NCBI GenBank assembly: GCA_033398695.1
Contig: CM065817.1
Location: 68,436,001 to 68,500,000, forward strand
DNA from: Orobanche coerulescens
Taxonomy: Eukaryota; Streptophyta; Magnoliopsida; Lamiales; Orobanchaceae
Length of the DNA stretch: 64,000 nucleotides
Direction of reading: 5' to 3'
This document shows positions 21,820 through 33,689 of this stretch, piece by piece (the first letter of the stretch is position 1; each line of letters opens with the position of its first letter). Position numbers and translations under genes: made by a program. The notes beneath the pieces are model-generated. The model was not told the origin of the DNA. It did not search any database and saw only the letters and a program-made list of their open reading frames with translations.

Positions 21820-23593
21820 GGTTTTGGAAACCTAGGTTGTCGGGTCAAGTTGAGCTGTTTTGTTGTCGAGTCATTCGAATTGTCATTTGACAAATTGAGT
21901 TGTGGGTTGTCCCATCGTGTTGTTCGTGTTGTTCGTTGAGATTAGTATCGTGGGTGACCGTCATCTTCGTATGACATGTGGATGTAAGTCTCCTCTTTTA
22001 TGTGTAATATCCGTATTTCATGACTATATATATGTGCGTGTTGTGAGGTGGAATCCGTATTCGATACATGTGGTTAATGAACTAGATCTATTGATGAATT
22101 GGACACCAAGTGGTGTAGTATGATATGAAACTTTGAACATTGATATGTTTCGGAAAGTGCACCGATGAATGAGTTTGTTGACGTATGTTCGAAATTAGTG
22201 TTCCTGAGTTGTGTTTGTTGAATTGGTGATTGTGAATGCCGTATGGGCATATGTTTGAGAATTGATGGTATTTGGCTAATTGTTGTTATTCGCAACCAAT
22301 GTTTTCCTATTGACAATCATATCTGCTGAGTACGTGTCTAGTAATGATTTCCTAAAATTTCATAGACCTGAGTGTATTATGGTAAATCAGTTTACGAAAA
22401 TGTTTTGACGGTACTGTAAAATAGCGGCTTTATGTGGATCTTGAAAAGTGGTATGAATTTTTGGCGGGCCAGCCTTGTATTTTCAAATAAAACCTTGTGG
22501 CGGTATTTGAAAGATATGTTTAAAAGTGTTTTGGGATATTTTGTAAAATGGTACCGCTGTTAATCCTTTGTCGTGTTTGAAAGGATTTTGACAATGAGTT
22601 TTAACTTATCGGCTTTATTTCTAAATAACTCGAGTATATGATCCAAAAAAATATTTTACGCCATAAAATTTTTATATCTTAAATCAAAATGTGATTTTTA
22701 TTTTCGTAAAATAAATAGTGAAAGATGAAAATCTTACTCGATTTAAACTCTAAATTCAAACTTGGAATATTTTATGAGATGAGTCAGTTAGCACACGCTA
22801 ATTTCGTCATTAGTGCACGCTAACGAACCTGGACATAACATTTGATTATTTCAACTCATTAACGCACGCTAAATTTTGTACCTAGCGCGCGTTAAGTGCA
22901 GTATGTGGGGGACGATGATTTTTGCTTAAGGTGACAGGCTAGAGTTGAAACGTATGATGTCAAGCCATTGTGATATATTTGTCATAATACCGTTCTTGAT
23001 GAGGAATTTTGGATGAGTACCCAATTGTTGTGTTGCCTGGTTTGAATTTGCGTTGTGATTCGTATAATGTTGTTTCCGAAGAAATTGATATTTTGGACTG
23101 TTGCGTTGCAAATATTTTCAAAGTGAGATGGTTAAGAATTATGACGCATGATTTTGGTAAAACAGCCCGAGGTATCAAAAGTAATTTCAAATTTTATTTC
23201 GTAAAATATACGAATTCAAAGATTTCCAAATGATATTATCTAAACGGATACCTCGTGGAGTTTTAAAAAGGAATGTGGTCAGTGATTAACTACCATGTGT
23301 GGTTTATTACGACCATGATTGTATTGGTAATGGTCGTTAGTATGTTGATACGGTCATGTGATTCGTCAGTCATGACCGTAAGTTCCATTTGTTGCAGTGG
23401 TTCTTCTTGTATTCGTATAATTATTCGGAGTGGATATTTTTGTTGTATTACTATTTTGTTGTCTTACTTGGACATGATGTGTTAAGTTGGCATTTTGATA
23501 CATTGATTTGCGATGTGTTGTGCTGAGTTGGTATCTTGATTTGTTGCTCTGTGATGTTGAGTTTAATTGCACTGAGCAGTTGTTTGTTTAGAA
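21820..23593 (+). other. Gypsy-2 5' leader, non-coding, with a motif cluster
   Basis: This is 1.8 kb with no ORF showing a recognisable domain. At 22787-22895 there are four palindrome-like motifs of the form TTAGCACACGCTAA and TAGCGCGCGTTAA, the same type found in the LTR arrays. They are not next to an obvious TATA box, so they could be a fragment of another LTR inside the leader. Confidence 0.5.
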
Positions 23594-24698
23594 TGTCGAG
23601 AGGTCAAGACCGAGGCAGTGGTCGTGGTTGTGGATGTACTCAGCAGCGTGATGAGGTAACTGGTTCGTTTTTGAGCGCCAATCAGCCCAGTACAGATGGT
23701 CGAGATGACCAGTCGCGTGATCAGAGGCAAACAACTAGAAGTAATGTTAACGTGGGCGTTGACACCATTCTTCAACAGGTGGCAATCCAATTGGCGTAGA
23801 TGAATCAGAATGTGCAGCAGAATGAGCTTTCAGATGGGGATAATGGAGCTAGTAAGTGGCTACGAGACGTGATGAAGATGCATTCGCCTCGTTTTTCAGG
23901 TTCCTCTGATCTGTTAGGTTCGTAGAATTGGCTCTTCCAATTGGGAAGAATATTTGATGTGATAGCTTGTCCAGATGAAAGGAGGGTACCCATTGCTCAG
24001 TACCTCCTCGACGGAAGCTGCAAACTGGTGGGAGGCCGTAGCTCCCAGTGATCGTACAGCTACTTGGGTTGAATTCAAGACTGCCATGGAGGATGAATAA
24101 TGTTCACCTCCTATTCGAGAGCGCAGGATTGTTCAGTTTTTCTCGTCCACACCCCATGATGTGTCGATATTCCAGCCTATAGTCGACTATAATCGGCAGT
24201 TGTGTTATGTTCGGGATCAAATGAAAAATGAAGTTGATAAGGTTCATTATTTCAATATGCGTATGAGACCTCGTGTCCGACAGTGTATGGCTCCTTTCAT
24301 GTGTACCACTCTGAAAGATTATCAAGATCGAGCCTTGGCATTTTAGATGGCTTTATTGTCGACCTACAACTGTGACAAAGAAGCCGAAGATTTCTGATGG
24401 TTCATCGGAAAGTATGGGAATTGGGATTCCTAAAACTCAACCCTCACATCAATCAGTTGTGGAGCCTTCTAGGTCAGTTGGAAGATCTAAGAGATCCAGG
24501 TCGGTATCGCTAACTGTTGGTAACTTGCCTAGGTGCTTTAATTGTAATGTTCTGGGCCACGAGTGTGCGAATTGTAAGAAGCTGCCGGTGAATTGTTATA
24601 ATTGTGGACGCGAGGGGCATCGAGTTCAGTACTGCGAGATGGTATCTGGTACAATCGCTCCTCAAACTTCGGCGCCGGTGTCGGGATTGACTCATTAA
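23594..24698 (+). pseudogene. Gypsy-2 gag with double zinc knuckle, broken
   Basis: The ATG at 23594 opens an Arg/Gln/Gly-rich N-terminus that stops at 23799. Further segments (ASKWLRDVMKMHSPRFSGSS, VDYNRQLCYVRDQM, FMCTTLKDYQDRALAF) match the capsid-like part of gypsy gag in different frames, with at least three stops. The last segment (24372-24698) ends with two perfect CCHC knuckles, CFNCNVLGHECANC and CYNCGREGHRVQYC. No protease follows the second knuckle and the frame ends 39 codons later. Gag would form particles but must borrow enzymes from another element. Confidence 0.8.
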
Positions 24699-24756
24699 GA
24701 TCATTGATGATCAATTTTCTTGCTTTTGGTTTATTTTCATGATTGGGGTTCGTTTT

Positions 24757-24793
24757 AAGTTTCGGGACGAAACTTATTTTTAGTGGGGTAGTA
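24757..24793 (+). promoter_or_regulatory. Gypsy-2 polypurine tract and conserved pre-LTR segment
   Basis: GGGACGAAACTT followed by TTAGTGGGGTAGTA leads directly to the LTR start TGTAATAC at 24794. This GACGAA...GGGGTAG arrangement is typical of the segment before the 3' LTR in plant gypsy chromoviruses. Confidence 0.85.
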
Positions 24794-25989
24794 TGTAATA
24801 CTCGAGATTTTTGTTTCTGATTATTTTGAATTATTTGTCGTTATGTTCCGGTTATTTTGTTCCGTTGATGATTATTTGGAATTTTCTCTCTATTGTGTAT
24901 GGTATGATGCACTGTGTTGTGGTTGTCATCGAGTGCAACTTGGCGCCGCATCAGTCATATTGATCATATACTTGTGCATGTGACACTGTATGTTTCTCTT
25001 AATATGGTTGTTCTCGTTGTGGATCATCAGAGCTTCGTTGTCCAGCTGGGAGTCGTGTTATTCGTCGGGTAGTCGCATTGTTGTACCAACTTCACCGGGA
25101 TTTTGTCAGAACATGTTACGTAAGCTGTCTAGTGCATTGTGTACGTAACTAGTGATAGATAACGTATGTTATGTGTTCAGGTTACGTACATTATCATACC
25201 TATTGGATTGGGGCAGTAGCCTCTGGAGAGGCTTTAGCGTACACTACATGAGACATATAGCGTACGTTATATATTGGTTATGTATGTAACAGTGGGGAGG
25301 TTGTGTGCGTTCGGTGCAAGATGTTACATATGTTGCACATAGGCCTTAATGTACGTTAAGAGTTGTTACGTATGTAACATTGGTTTATTGCGTACGTAAC
25401 ATTCAGAGGTGTATATGTACGGGAGTTGCATACCCATTTCGACGTTTTACACCATTTTCATCCTCCTCCTTTGGGCGAGCGGTTGGGACGATCTGAGGTC
25501 CAGAGAGGGCAGATATTTCATCATCCATCAATGTATTTGAGTTCCTAGCAAGGATTAACACCACCTAATCCATCGTTCTTTGTCGGATCGAATGTAATAT
25601 TCTTTAATCCCTAGAATTGACTTTTTGGGGTTTTGTTCTTGATTTCGATTCTAGTCCAATTTTGATGAATAGGTTGGTGTTATATGATGTTATTAATCGC
25701 GTTCTATGGATTGTATATCCATATTTCGAGTTGTTTAACTCGATTGACGATTTGAGTGTTCTTGGGAATTATTGAACATTTAGTGTTTGATTAAATGTTT
25801 CAATGAGTCTCCTTCGGGTGTTGGACGTGTTATCCATCGCATTTGGTTGTTATATGCATAATTGTGTTGTCGTTGTTTTATCGTAGAGGTTGTATGTTTT
25901 CAAGGCTTTTCGGTTGAGCTGTGTTCCTCGGAGGATTCGCGTGTCTATTATTGAGGCAAATATCTTGCTTATCGATTGTATCTCGTAAA
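24794..25989 (+). repeat. Gypsy-2 3' LTR, proximal part
   Basis: It repeats the 5' LTR from its first base, including the motif array (25115-25425), but lacks MITE-1. It is cut at 25989 by Copia-3. GTAAA (25985-25989) is the left target duplication, paired with TCAAA at 43940-43944. It continues at 43945. Confidence 0.88.
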
Positions 25990-26123
25990 AGTTAGGAGTA
26001 TGTCCTAGAATGCCACTCAGAGGATGTTTGAGTGAGGGCATTGTACTTGTTATTATGTAAATCATTTTCAGAAGTCAATTATATGTTTCTTTATTTACTG
26101 GTAGTCACTGGCATTCCTGACTC

Positions 26124-26173
<50 letters not shown>

Positions 26174-27823
26174 GTCCATGTATTTGAGAGCAAAACATTA
26201 CACTCCTTACTGGATAAGGGGATCGGTACTGGAAAGGTTTATGGCTCAAATACTTAATCGTTCGTAAGTTGATGAAACTTTACTGGGCGTTAAGTTTATG
26301 TGAAGACTTGTATGACGTGTTCTTTGACTTGGAGGGTGCTTGTCGATCACTAATGGTTAGTGGGAGCACACGTTATAGGTATGCTAATGAGATTAGTATA
26401 CTCGAACCGACTCACCCTCGATTCGTCACACGGATTTCACTCCGGAACAGTCAATGACGGAATCGAAAGATTGTGATAGGTATTCATGAACCTTCAACTT
26501 GAGGATTTAGTAGAATTTCATTAGAGTAGCTCGGCCCAGAAAACTAGAAGGTGAGGGTCAACCTCGACGTGCATCTTGACGGGCAATTAGCAGGTTCTAT
26601 TAAATGCCGAGATAGAATTCTTTCTCCTGTAAGTGAACGGGTATATGTCTTATGCGGTTATTGGCATATGAGATCATAAGTCTTTGGCCAAAATATTGGA
26701 GCTAGTTGTATTGAATACACGAGAGCTCAGTGATCTCGATTTGCATTAACTCATGCATAGCGTCAAGTACAGATAGGGTTTGACTGACCGTGACCCTATA
26801 ACTTGATCGGGACATTTGAAATAAGGGTTTATACGTATACTGTTATTCACGACGGAAAGGTTTTGGAATGATCCCCATCACTCGTTCTCAGTTAGGGTAC
26901 AGTGTAGGCCGCCAAGCTGGCTCGGTGGTGCTACTATTCTTTGGTTCCTCCCATTGCTAACTGAGACGAACCTACCGAGTCGCGCAATAAGATTGAGGAC
27001 GGAATGAATTGAGTTTATTCTCTCTTAATAAATATTAGATATTGGATATCTAATTTATTGGACATTATATGTCTAAATAATTTTAGGACATTAGATGTCT
27101 AAATTAATTTATTAGAGGAATTAATTTACGACCTAATGAATTAAATAATTACTGGTTGATTAATTTGATTCACATATATAATTATTTCTTGGATAAATTA
27201 ATTATATTATTTTATATTTTATATAATTAATTAATTGGATTAACTGATTGATATAAACGGAATGGAGTTTATCAAATTGGACTCGCGGGAGTCCAAAAAT
27301 GAACCGAACTCTTCTGGTTCTTCTAGATTGCCCCCCCCCCCCCATTTTACATCATGCACCATGGTCATTGATTCCACCTAACATGGTGGAAGACCATAGT
27401 TGTCTTTCATTTGATGGATTTAATAATTATGAGATGTTTATTATGAAGGGGACGAGAAATCATGAGGTGATTTCTTTATGGGAGAAGACTTTAAATGTGA
27501 TGAATGATTGAAATCAAAATATAATACTTCTTCCTTTCTTACTTGAAAACTTACGGTTCATACAAAGAGTGAGAATGACTTTGAGTTGTCTTCTTTATTG
27601 TTCTTCATCTTCATCTCCTTCAACTTCTTCTTCATTTTTCTTAGAGAAAAACTGAAAGAAAATATCGACAGAAAATATATCTATACACTTAGGGTGATAT
27701 AGATTATAGTTATAGCTCCTATCACTTTGTTCTAGCCGTGTCCTTAGAGAACAAGGAAGTGGAAGTCGTTCCGATCGTTTCTACGGCGCGTGGCAAGTAG
27801 AGACGCGGTGTTTTCAACATTGG
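25990..27823 (+). repeat. Copia-3 5' LTR, proximal part
   Basis: It starts AGTTAGGAGTATG, where the family reads TGTTAGGAG, so the first base is mutated. It carries an expanded (TA)n tract at 26125-26168, about 44 bp, where the 3' LTR has only a short TA run (42005-42014), and a run of 14 C at 27331-27344. Copia-4 interrupts it after ATTGG (27819-27823). The rest is at 36606-36827. Confidence 0.88.
26125..26168. repeat. (TA)n microsatellite in the Copia-3 5' LTR
   Basis: An uninterrupted TA dinucleotide run of about 22 units. The equivalent site in the 3' LTR has about 5 units, so it expanded after insertion or is an assembly-length artefact. Confidence 0.9.
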
Positions 27824-28838
27824 TGTTGGAACAATATTTTTTAGATCGTTTTGATGATGTGTTATTAAAACCAAAATTTACTTAAAACATACTTTCTCTT
27901 CAGTTAACGTACGTAATATATATCACATTAACGTACGTAACATTCTATAGTTAACGTACGTAACGCATCTCTTATAACGTACGTAACATTCACTATTTTC
28001 GTAAGTTTTTCAGACGTAACGACGAATCGGGATTATATAACGTACGTAAGGCTTGAATTATTCTGACCGTTGGAAAAGCCACTAGCCATTGCAACAAGTC
28101 GTCTCAATCAACGGATCTTTGACCAGGATATTACGTACGTAACTCTAAGGATCGTAACGTACGTAACGCATTTCATCAGAGTTCACTGGACAGTTTCGGC
28201 ACTTTCATTACGGCCGTTATTCAGCTCATATAACGTACGTAACGTATGTAACGTACGTAAGCAGCATCATATAACGTACGTAACTCTTTATACTGTTCCA
28301 ACGGGAAATTGAGCTCAAGAAGGCTATAAATAGCCACCTTCATGGAGATTGAAGACACACAAGAATTCTAAGCTTACTAGCATACTCAAGCAATATCAAG
28401 CAAACATTCTGAGAGATAATCTTATTCTAGATTGTGATACGAGAAGATTTGCTCTATAATTTCCAATCTTCATTCTTGTATCTTAGAGCGATATATCGTG
28501 AAAGCCGAGTTTCTACTCGCACTTATTTTGTATTGGTTATCTTGTACCTAGAAAAACAAGAGTGTTTTTGTGAGGTTGTTCTTGAGCCCGGAAATCAAGA
28601 AGTTGTAAGAAGTTGGCACTAAACTAGAAAGTGCAAATTCCAAGTTCTAAGAAAAGTCCTAGTCGATAAAACTAGGTAGGGGACGTAGCCGTTAATAGCC
28701 GAACCTCTCGAACAATTCCTTGTGTTCTTTCTTTTCTGCAATTTTATTCTCCGCTATTTTTGCTTCCGCACGAAAAAGAGTACAATACTATTAACCGCAC
28801 TATTCAACCCCCCTTCTAGTGGCGGTATCAATCTAACA
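27824..28838 (+). repeat. Copia-4 5' LTR (1015 bp)
   Basis: It runs from TGTTGGAACAAT to CAATCTAACA and matches the 3' LTR almost base for base, so insertion is recent. Differences come in small groups (for example near 28012 and 28260). ORFs of 80 and 62 codons occur in both LTR copies and are by-products of the repeat, not genes. Confidence 0.93.
27907..28332 (+). promoter_or_regulatory. Copia-4 LTR promoter: ten ACGTACGT palindromes and TATA box
   Basis: Exact ACGTACGT, mostly within TAACGTACGTAA, starts at 27907, 27931, 27954, 27977, 28040, 28133, 28157, 28233, 28251 and 28274. Six of the nine intervals are 18-24 bp, and the first three are 24, 23 and 23. A TATAAATA box follows at 28325-28332. 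The 3' LTR repeats the array at 35676-36050. The regular spacing and position upstream of TATA suggest an enhancer, which is inference. Confidence 0.7.
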
Positions 28839-28840
28839 AT

Positions 28841-28854
28841 TGGTATCGGAGCGG
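28841..28854 (+). promoter_or_regulatory. Copia-4 primer-binding site
   Basis: TGGTATCGGAGCGG begins three bases after the 5' LTR, the same initiator-Met-type PBS variant as in Copia-2 and Copia-3. Confidence 0.88.
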
Positions 28855-28897
28855 TCTCTTTATCACCGGATTAACACCCGCTAGAGAAAAGATCCAA

Positions 28898-30384
28898 ATG
28901 GCCTTTATCCACTCCTCCGTTGAAGGCAATGCTCTCAATCGCCCTCCTTTCTTCGATGGTTCAAACTTTATGACATGGAAGAAGAAGATGTCCATCTTCA
29001 TCCGAGCTCACGATATTGAAATATGTAAGGTCATTGCCCTTGGACCTACCATTCCTAAGAAATCGGATGGCTCTCTCAAAAGTTTCAAGAGTACGACGAT
29101 GCCGACCGGAAGAACGATCACTTCAACAAGAAAGCCACTCAATTGCTTTATTGTGCTCTCAATCCGTAAGATCACAATAGAATCTCTTCTGCGAGACGGC
29201 AAAAGAAATGGAAAATGCTAGAGATCACCCATGAAGGTACGAGTCAAGTGAAGGAAACCAAAATCAATATGCTTCTTCACGATTATGAACTCTTCACCAT
29301 GAAAGAAGAAGAAAGCATCACCACTATGCTTGACCGCTTTCTCGGCAATCACAAATGGGCTAGCTTCATTCGGGAAACCGATATCAAGTAGTGATAAAGC
29401 CAAGAAAATCCTTCGGTCTCTACCAAGAGAATGGGACGCCACTGCTACGGCTATTATGGAGTCGAAAGACCTCAATACAATAGAATTCAGCGCCTCATCG
29501 GATCTCTCATCAATTATGAGATCGTCATCAAATCTCGCACTCGAAAAAACCTAAGGAGAGAGAAAGGACTATCGCTTTCAAGGCCAAAGAAGAAAGCGAC
29601 CTAGAGGATGAACCAATCGAAGAAGAGGACGAAGAAACCGCCTTCTATGCCAAAAACATAAAGAAATTTAAAAATCTTCTTCAAAGGCGCCGGAGAGATA
29701 TCAAGCAAGAATCAAGGGATGAATCCAAAAGACTCACTTCCTCAAAACAAAAATTCGACAACACTTGTCGAAGGTGCGGCGCCTGTGCCATTTTGCAAAA
29801 GATTGTCGTGGTTCTGCTCCAATAAGTTCATCAAAACCACCTCATGAAAAGTTCAAAAAGAAGGAGGTTTATGTCGCCACATGGAGTGACGATGATGAGG
29901 ATGATGAACCACAAGTCCAAACCAATCTTGCTCTTATGGCCCGCGCATCCGAAGAGAGTGACGAAGAAGTCGAGGTTAGTGATTCTCATGAAGAACTTCT
30001 TGATGCTTTTGAATCTCTAAATAATGAATACGAAAAGGCTTGCAATAGCAATAAAGATTTGAAAAAGAAAATAAAACTCCTTGAAATTGAAAATGCTAAA
30101 TTATTGAAAAACAAGGAAGTTTCTATTGATCATACAAATTGCTTGGAAACCGAGAAAATTCTCAAAGATGAATTGCATAAAACTCAAAAAGAATTTAAAC
30201 TTTATGTCAGAAAGTTTTCATGTGGTAATGACAAATTCGAGCAATTATTATTTGGTCAAAAATTTTCTCTTTCAAAACAAGGACTTGGATATAATTCATT
30301 TCCAATGAAAAAGTCCTTAGAAATTACCACAAAAGATTCGGACACTTTAAAAACGGTATCCCATCATGTCCAAAATGTTTAAAA
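28898..30384 (+). pseudogene. Copia-4 gag, frameshifted
   Basis: The ATG at 28898 opens a product with NRPPFFDGSNFMTWKKKM, the start typical of SIRE/Tork-type gag. Frame breaks occur near 29080, 29220, 29390 and 29550. The zinc knuckle near 29762-29812 shows CRRCG in one frame and HFAKDC in another, so a shift falls inside it. The C-terminal part (29765-30382) has an acidic DDDEDDE patch, then a long coiled-coil-like region rich in Lys, Glu and Leu (about residues 70-150 of that segment). Intact relatives use it for particle assembly and RNA binding. Confidence 0.82.
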
Positions 30385-30499
30385 CCTGGACATACCGAAA
30401 CCCATCACGAGACTCTAGACGTACTATAAGGGTTAAGCAAATCGGGTACCAAAAGGGACCGTTATTAAAAATCAAGTTTTTATATCTAACTCCTCAGAC

Positions 30500-30842
30500 C
30501 CAAATTAGCCTCGGTACCGATAAAACGGAAGAAAATGGTTTTTGTAGGTACAAGCAAGGAAGACAACATTATCAAATAAATGGTATGTTGATAGCGGATG
30601 TTCAAACCACATGAGTGGAAATGAACATCTCTTCACTGAGCCGAAAAGGAAGATCGTATGTGTGTTACATTTGGCGATAATAAAAAGGGCCAAATAAAAG
30701 GGACAGTAAAATTGGTAAGAAACCTTTACCGACTATTGAAAATGTTCTATTTGTTGATGGACTTTGCCATAATCTCCTAAGTGTTTCCCAATTATGTGAC
30801 ACCGGTCTTAAACTAATTTTTGAAATTACGCATCGCACGGCA
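30500..30842 (+). pseudogene. Copia-4 protease region, broken
   Basis: The nucleotide sequence encodes, across shifting frames, the retropepsin start with a DSG-like segment near 30590, then VTFGDNKKGQIKGT and a LLSVSQLCD-like block near 30775. No continuous frame covers the domain. It sits in the expected place between gag and gag-pre-integrase. Function would be polyprotein cleavage. Confidence 0.65.
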
Positions 30843-32185
30843 ATGAGAAAAGAGCAAATCGCTTTTATTGGATTGCGCTATGGAAATATTTACATTGTTG
30901 ATCTCCAAGATGAATCTTCGCTTAACGAAAAATGTCTACTTTCATACGATGAAAATGCCGTTGTTTGGCACCGAAAATCGGGACATGCCTCTTTACCACT
31001 TCTTTCAAAATTGGCCAAAAATGATATTGTTCGTGGTCTACCAAAATTGAATTTTAGAAAAGACCACATTTGTGAGGCTCGTATTAAAGGTAAACATGCA
31101 AGAGGCTCGTTTAAACCAAAAATGGAAATTTCCACTAGTCGCATTCTTGAATTAATTCATATGGATTTAATTGGTCCGTCTCGACATGCCGCCTAATGTA
31201 AACTTTATACCTTAGTTATTGTCGATGATTTTTCTAGATTTACTTGGGTAAAATTCTTAGCCAATAAAGATGATGCTTTTAACGAGTTTGTTAAGTGGTG
31301 TAAGGTTACCTGAAGGAAAAAGGATTACCAGCTATCGCCATTCGAACCGATCATGGTGGAGAATTTGATTCTAATCTCTTTGAAGATTGGTGCGATAAAT
31401 ATGGTATTGGGCACAACTTTTCGGCACCTCGGACACCTCAACAAAATGGAGTTGTCGAGAGGAAGAATCGCTCTCTAGAAGAAATGAGCCGAACAATGCT
31501 CAACGAGTATGGTCTTCCTAAATACTTTTGGGCCGAAGCCGTTAACACTGCTTGTTATGTTATAAATCGTGTCCATCTCAGGAGAAATAAAATGATGACT
31601 CCCTATGAGATTTTTAAAGGTAAAAAGCCCAATTTATCTTATTTTCATCCATTTGGGTGTAAAGTGTTCATTCATAATAATGGAAAAGACAATTTGGGTA
31701 AATTCGATTCTAAATCAGATATTGGAATATTTCTTGGTTATTCTACTAATAGTAAAGCTTATCGTGTATTTAATTGTAGAAGAGGCTCGGTAGAAGAGTC
31801 CATTCATGTAAAATTCGATGATACAGTTTTACCCCCGAGAAAGGTTGTTTTTGATGATGATGCAGGTATGGTTCCAGCTAAAGAAGTATCCGAAGTATCA
31901 AAGGAATTGGAGAAGCTCGACGTAAGCTCGGACAAACAGGAGGAAAATACTTACAACCTTCCTAAAGATTGGGCAAATGTGAAAGACCATCCGATGGAAC
32001 AAATTCTCGGAAAAATCGATGAAGGTGTACGAACTAGGAGAAATATAAATGATTGTATTAACAATATTGCATTTATTTCTCTTACAGAACCAAAGAACAT
32101 CGATGAGGCCATAAATGATGAGAATTGGGCTATTGCTATGCAAGAAGAGCTAAACCAATTGAAAGAAATAAAGTTTGGGAATTAG
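30843..32185 (+). pseudogene. Copia-4 gag-pre-integrase and integrase, broken
   Basis: The gag-pre-integrase block VVWHRKSGHASLPLLSKLAK supplies the histidines of the zinc-binding end; the following CxxC pair is damaged (CEARIKGKHA). ELIHMDLIGPSR carries the first catalytic aspartate. A stop at 31196 and frameshifts to 31480 scramble the rest of the DDE core. The C-terminal part (31484-32185) is intact: PKYFWAEAVNTACYVINRV, FHPFGCKVFIHNNG and SDIGIFLGYSTNSKAYRVFN. The domain order confirms a copia element. Confidence 0.85.
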
Positions 32186-32204
32186 TTCCAGACCGTAGGC
32201 AAAT

Positions 32205-33611
32205 CAATCATTGGTACCAAATGGGTTCATAAAATCAAAACCGATGATGATGGTCTCCCTATTAAAAATAAATCGAGGTTGGTCGCCCAAGGTTATAATC
32301 AAGAAGAAGGCTTGGACTATGAAGAGACGTTCGCTCCTGTTGCTCGTCTTGAAGCTATTCGTCTTCTCTGTGCCTTTGCCGCATATAAGAAGATCAAACT
32401 CCATCAAATGGATGTAAAAAGTGCGTTCCTAAATGGAATCATCCAGGAGGAAGTTTATGTCAAGCAGCCTCCGGGTTTTGAAGACTATGATCATCCGGAT
32501 CATGTGTACAAGCTCCATAAAGCTCTCTATGGATTAAAGCAAGCTCCGAGAGCATGGTATGATCGCCTAAGCTCTTTTCTTATCTCAAATGGTTATAAAA
32601 GAGGAAATGTTGATAATACTCTGTTTATTAAGGTCTTAAATGATGATATGTTAATTTGTCAAATCTATGTGGACGATATTGTTTTTGGTGCAACTAACGA
32701 AACTCTGTCCAAGGAATTTTCAAATCTTATGAAGGGAGAGTTCGAAATGAGTATGATGGGAGAGTTGAAAAACTTTCTCGGACTCCAAATTAAGAAACTC
32801 AATGACGGAATATTCATTCACCAATCCAAGTACGTCAATGAGCTTCTAAAGAAATTTAAGATGGAAGATTGCAAAGAAATATCTACTCCTATGTCTTCCA
32901 CTCTTAAACTCGAGAAAGATGAAAAAGGTAAATCTGTTGACCAAAAACAGTATCGAGGTATGATCGGATCCTTACTTTACTTAACTGCATCTAGACCTGA
33001 TATTATGTTTGCTACTTGTCTATGTGCTCGTTTTCAAGCTAATCCTAAAGAATCCCATCTCATAGCATGTAAACGAATTTTTCGATATTTAAAATATACT
33101 GCTGGTTTAGGCCTATGGTATCCTTCCAGCATTGATTTTCAACTTTTTGCATATAGTGATGCCGATTTCGGTGGTTGTAAAATTGATAGAAAAAGCACCA
33201 CCGGAACTTGTCATTTTATGAGTTCATGTTTAATTTCATGGGGAAGTAAGAAACAGACTAGTGTCGCTACTTCCACAAGCGTAATATGTGGCTGCGGGAA
33301 GTGCATGTGCACAGGTTCTTTGGATCAAAAATCAATTACTTGATTATGGCATCGAACTTAAAAATACTCCTATTTTTTGTGACAATACAAGTGCCATTAA
33401 TTTAAGTAAAAACCCCATTTTGCATAGTAGGACAAAGCACATCGAAATTCGTCACCATTTTATTCGTGACCATGTCCAAAACGGGAATGTTCGTCTCCAA
33501 TTTGTTGGTACTAATGAACAATTGGCGGATATCTTTACAAAACCATTACCCGAAGAAGCTTTCAACTTTATTCGCATAAATTTAGGAATGGGACATGCTG
33601 ATCACTTTTAA
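32205..33611 (+). pseudogene. Copia-4 reverse transcriptase and RNase H, one frameshift from intact
   Basis: From 32279 a frame of 354 codons covers [30 protein letters not shown] (first catalytic aspartate), [29 protein letters not shown] (catalytic DD), [15 protein letters not shown] and the RNase H start [19 protein letters not shown]. Near 33285 a deletion removes the acidic AEY residues and changes frame; the next frame (33288-33611) has FCDNTSAINLSKNP, TKHIEIRHHFIRDHV and LADIFTKPLPE to the stop. Another shift lies near 32195. The deletion sits at a spot where relatives have CAG. Confidence 0.9.
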
Positions 33612-33689
33612 ATATTGCATACTCATCATAGTCACATTAAATGGTCATTCAAAACGGGACATCATCGAAAGGAAAAGACTATTCATTTG

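Noticed and set aside
27331..27344. Run of 14 C as a possible functional element
   Set aside because: It is a homopolymer in a decaying LTR with different length and interruptions in the partner LTR; likely slippage or an assembly artefact.
27905..28282. Regularly spaced repeats considered as a CRISPR-like array
   Set aside because: Repeats are 8-12 bp palindromes with short variable gaps in a plant LTR promoter; there is no direct-repeat/spacer structure or cas gene.
28070..28622. Two ORFs (80 and 62 codons) repeated at 35837-36386
   Set aside because: Both are inside the Copia-4 LTR, so the duplication is just the LTR pair; the first reads through the ACGTACGT array, giving repeated NVR/YVT residues.
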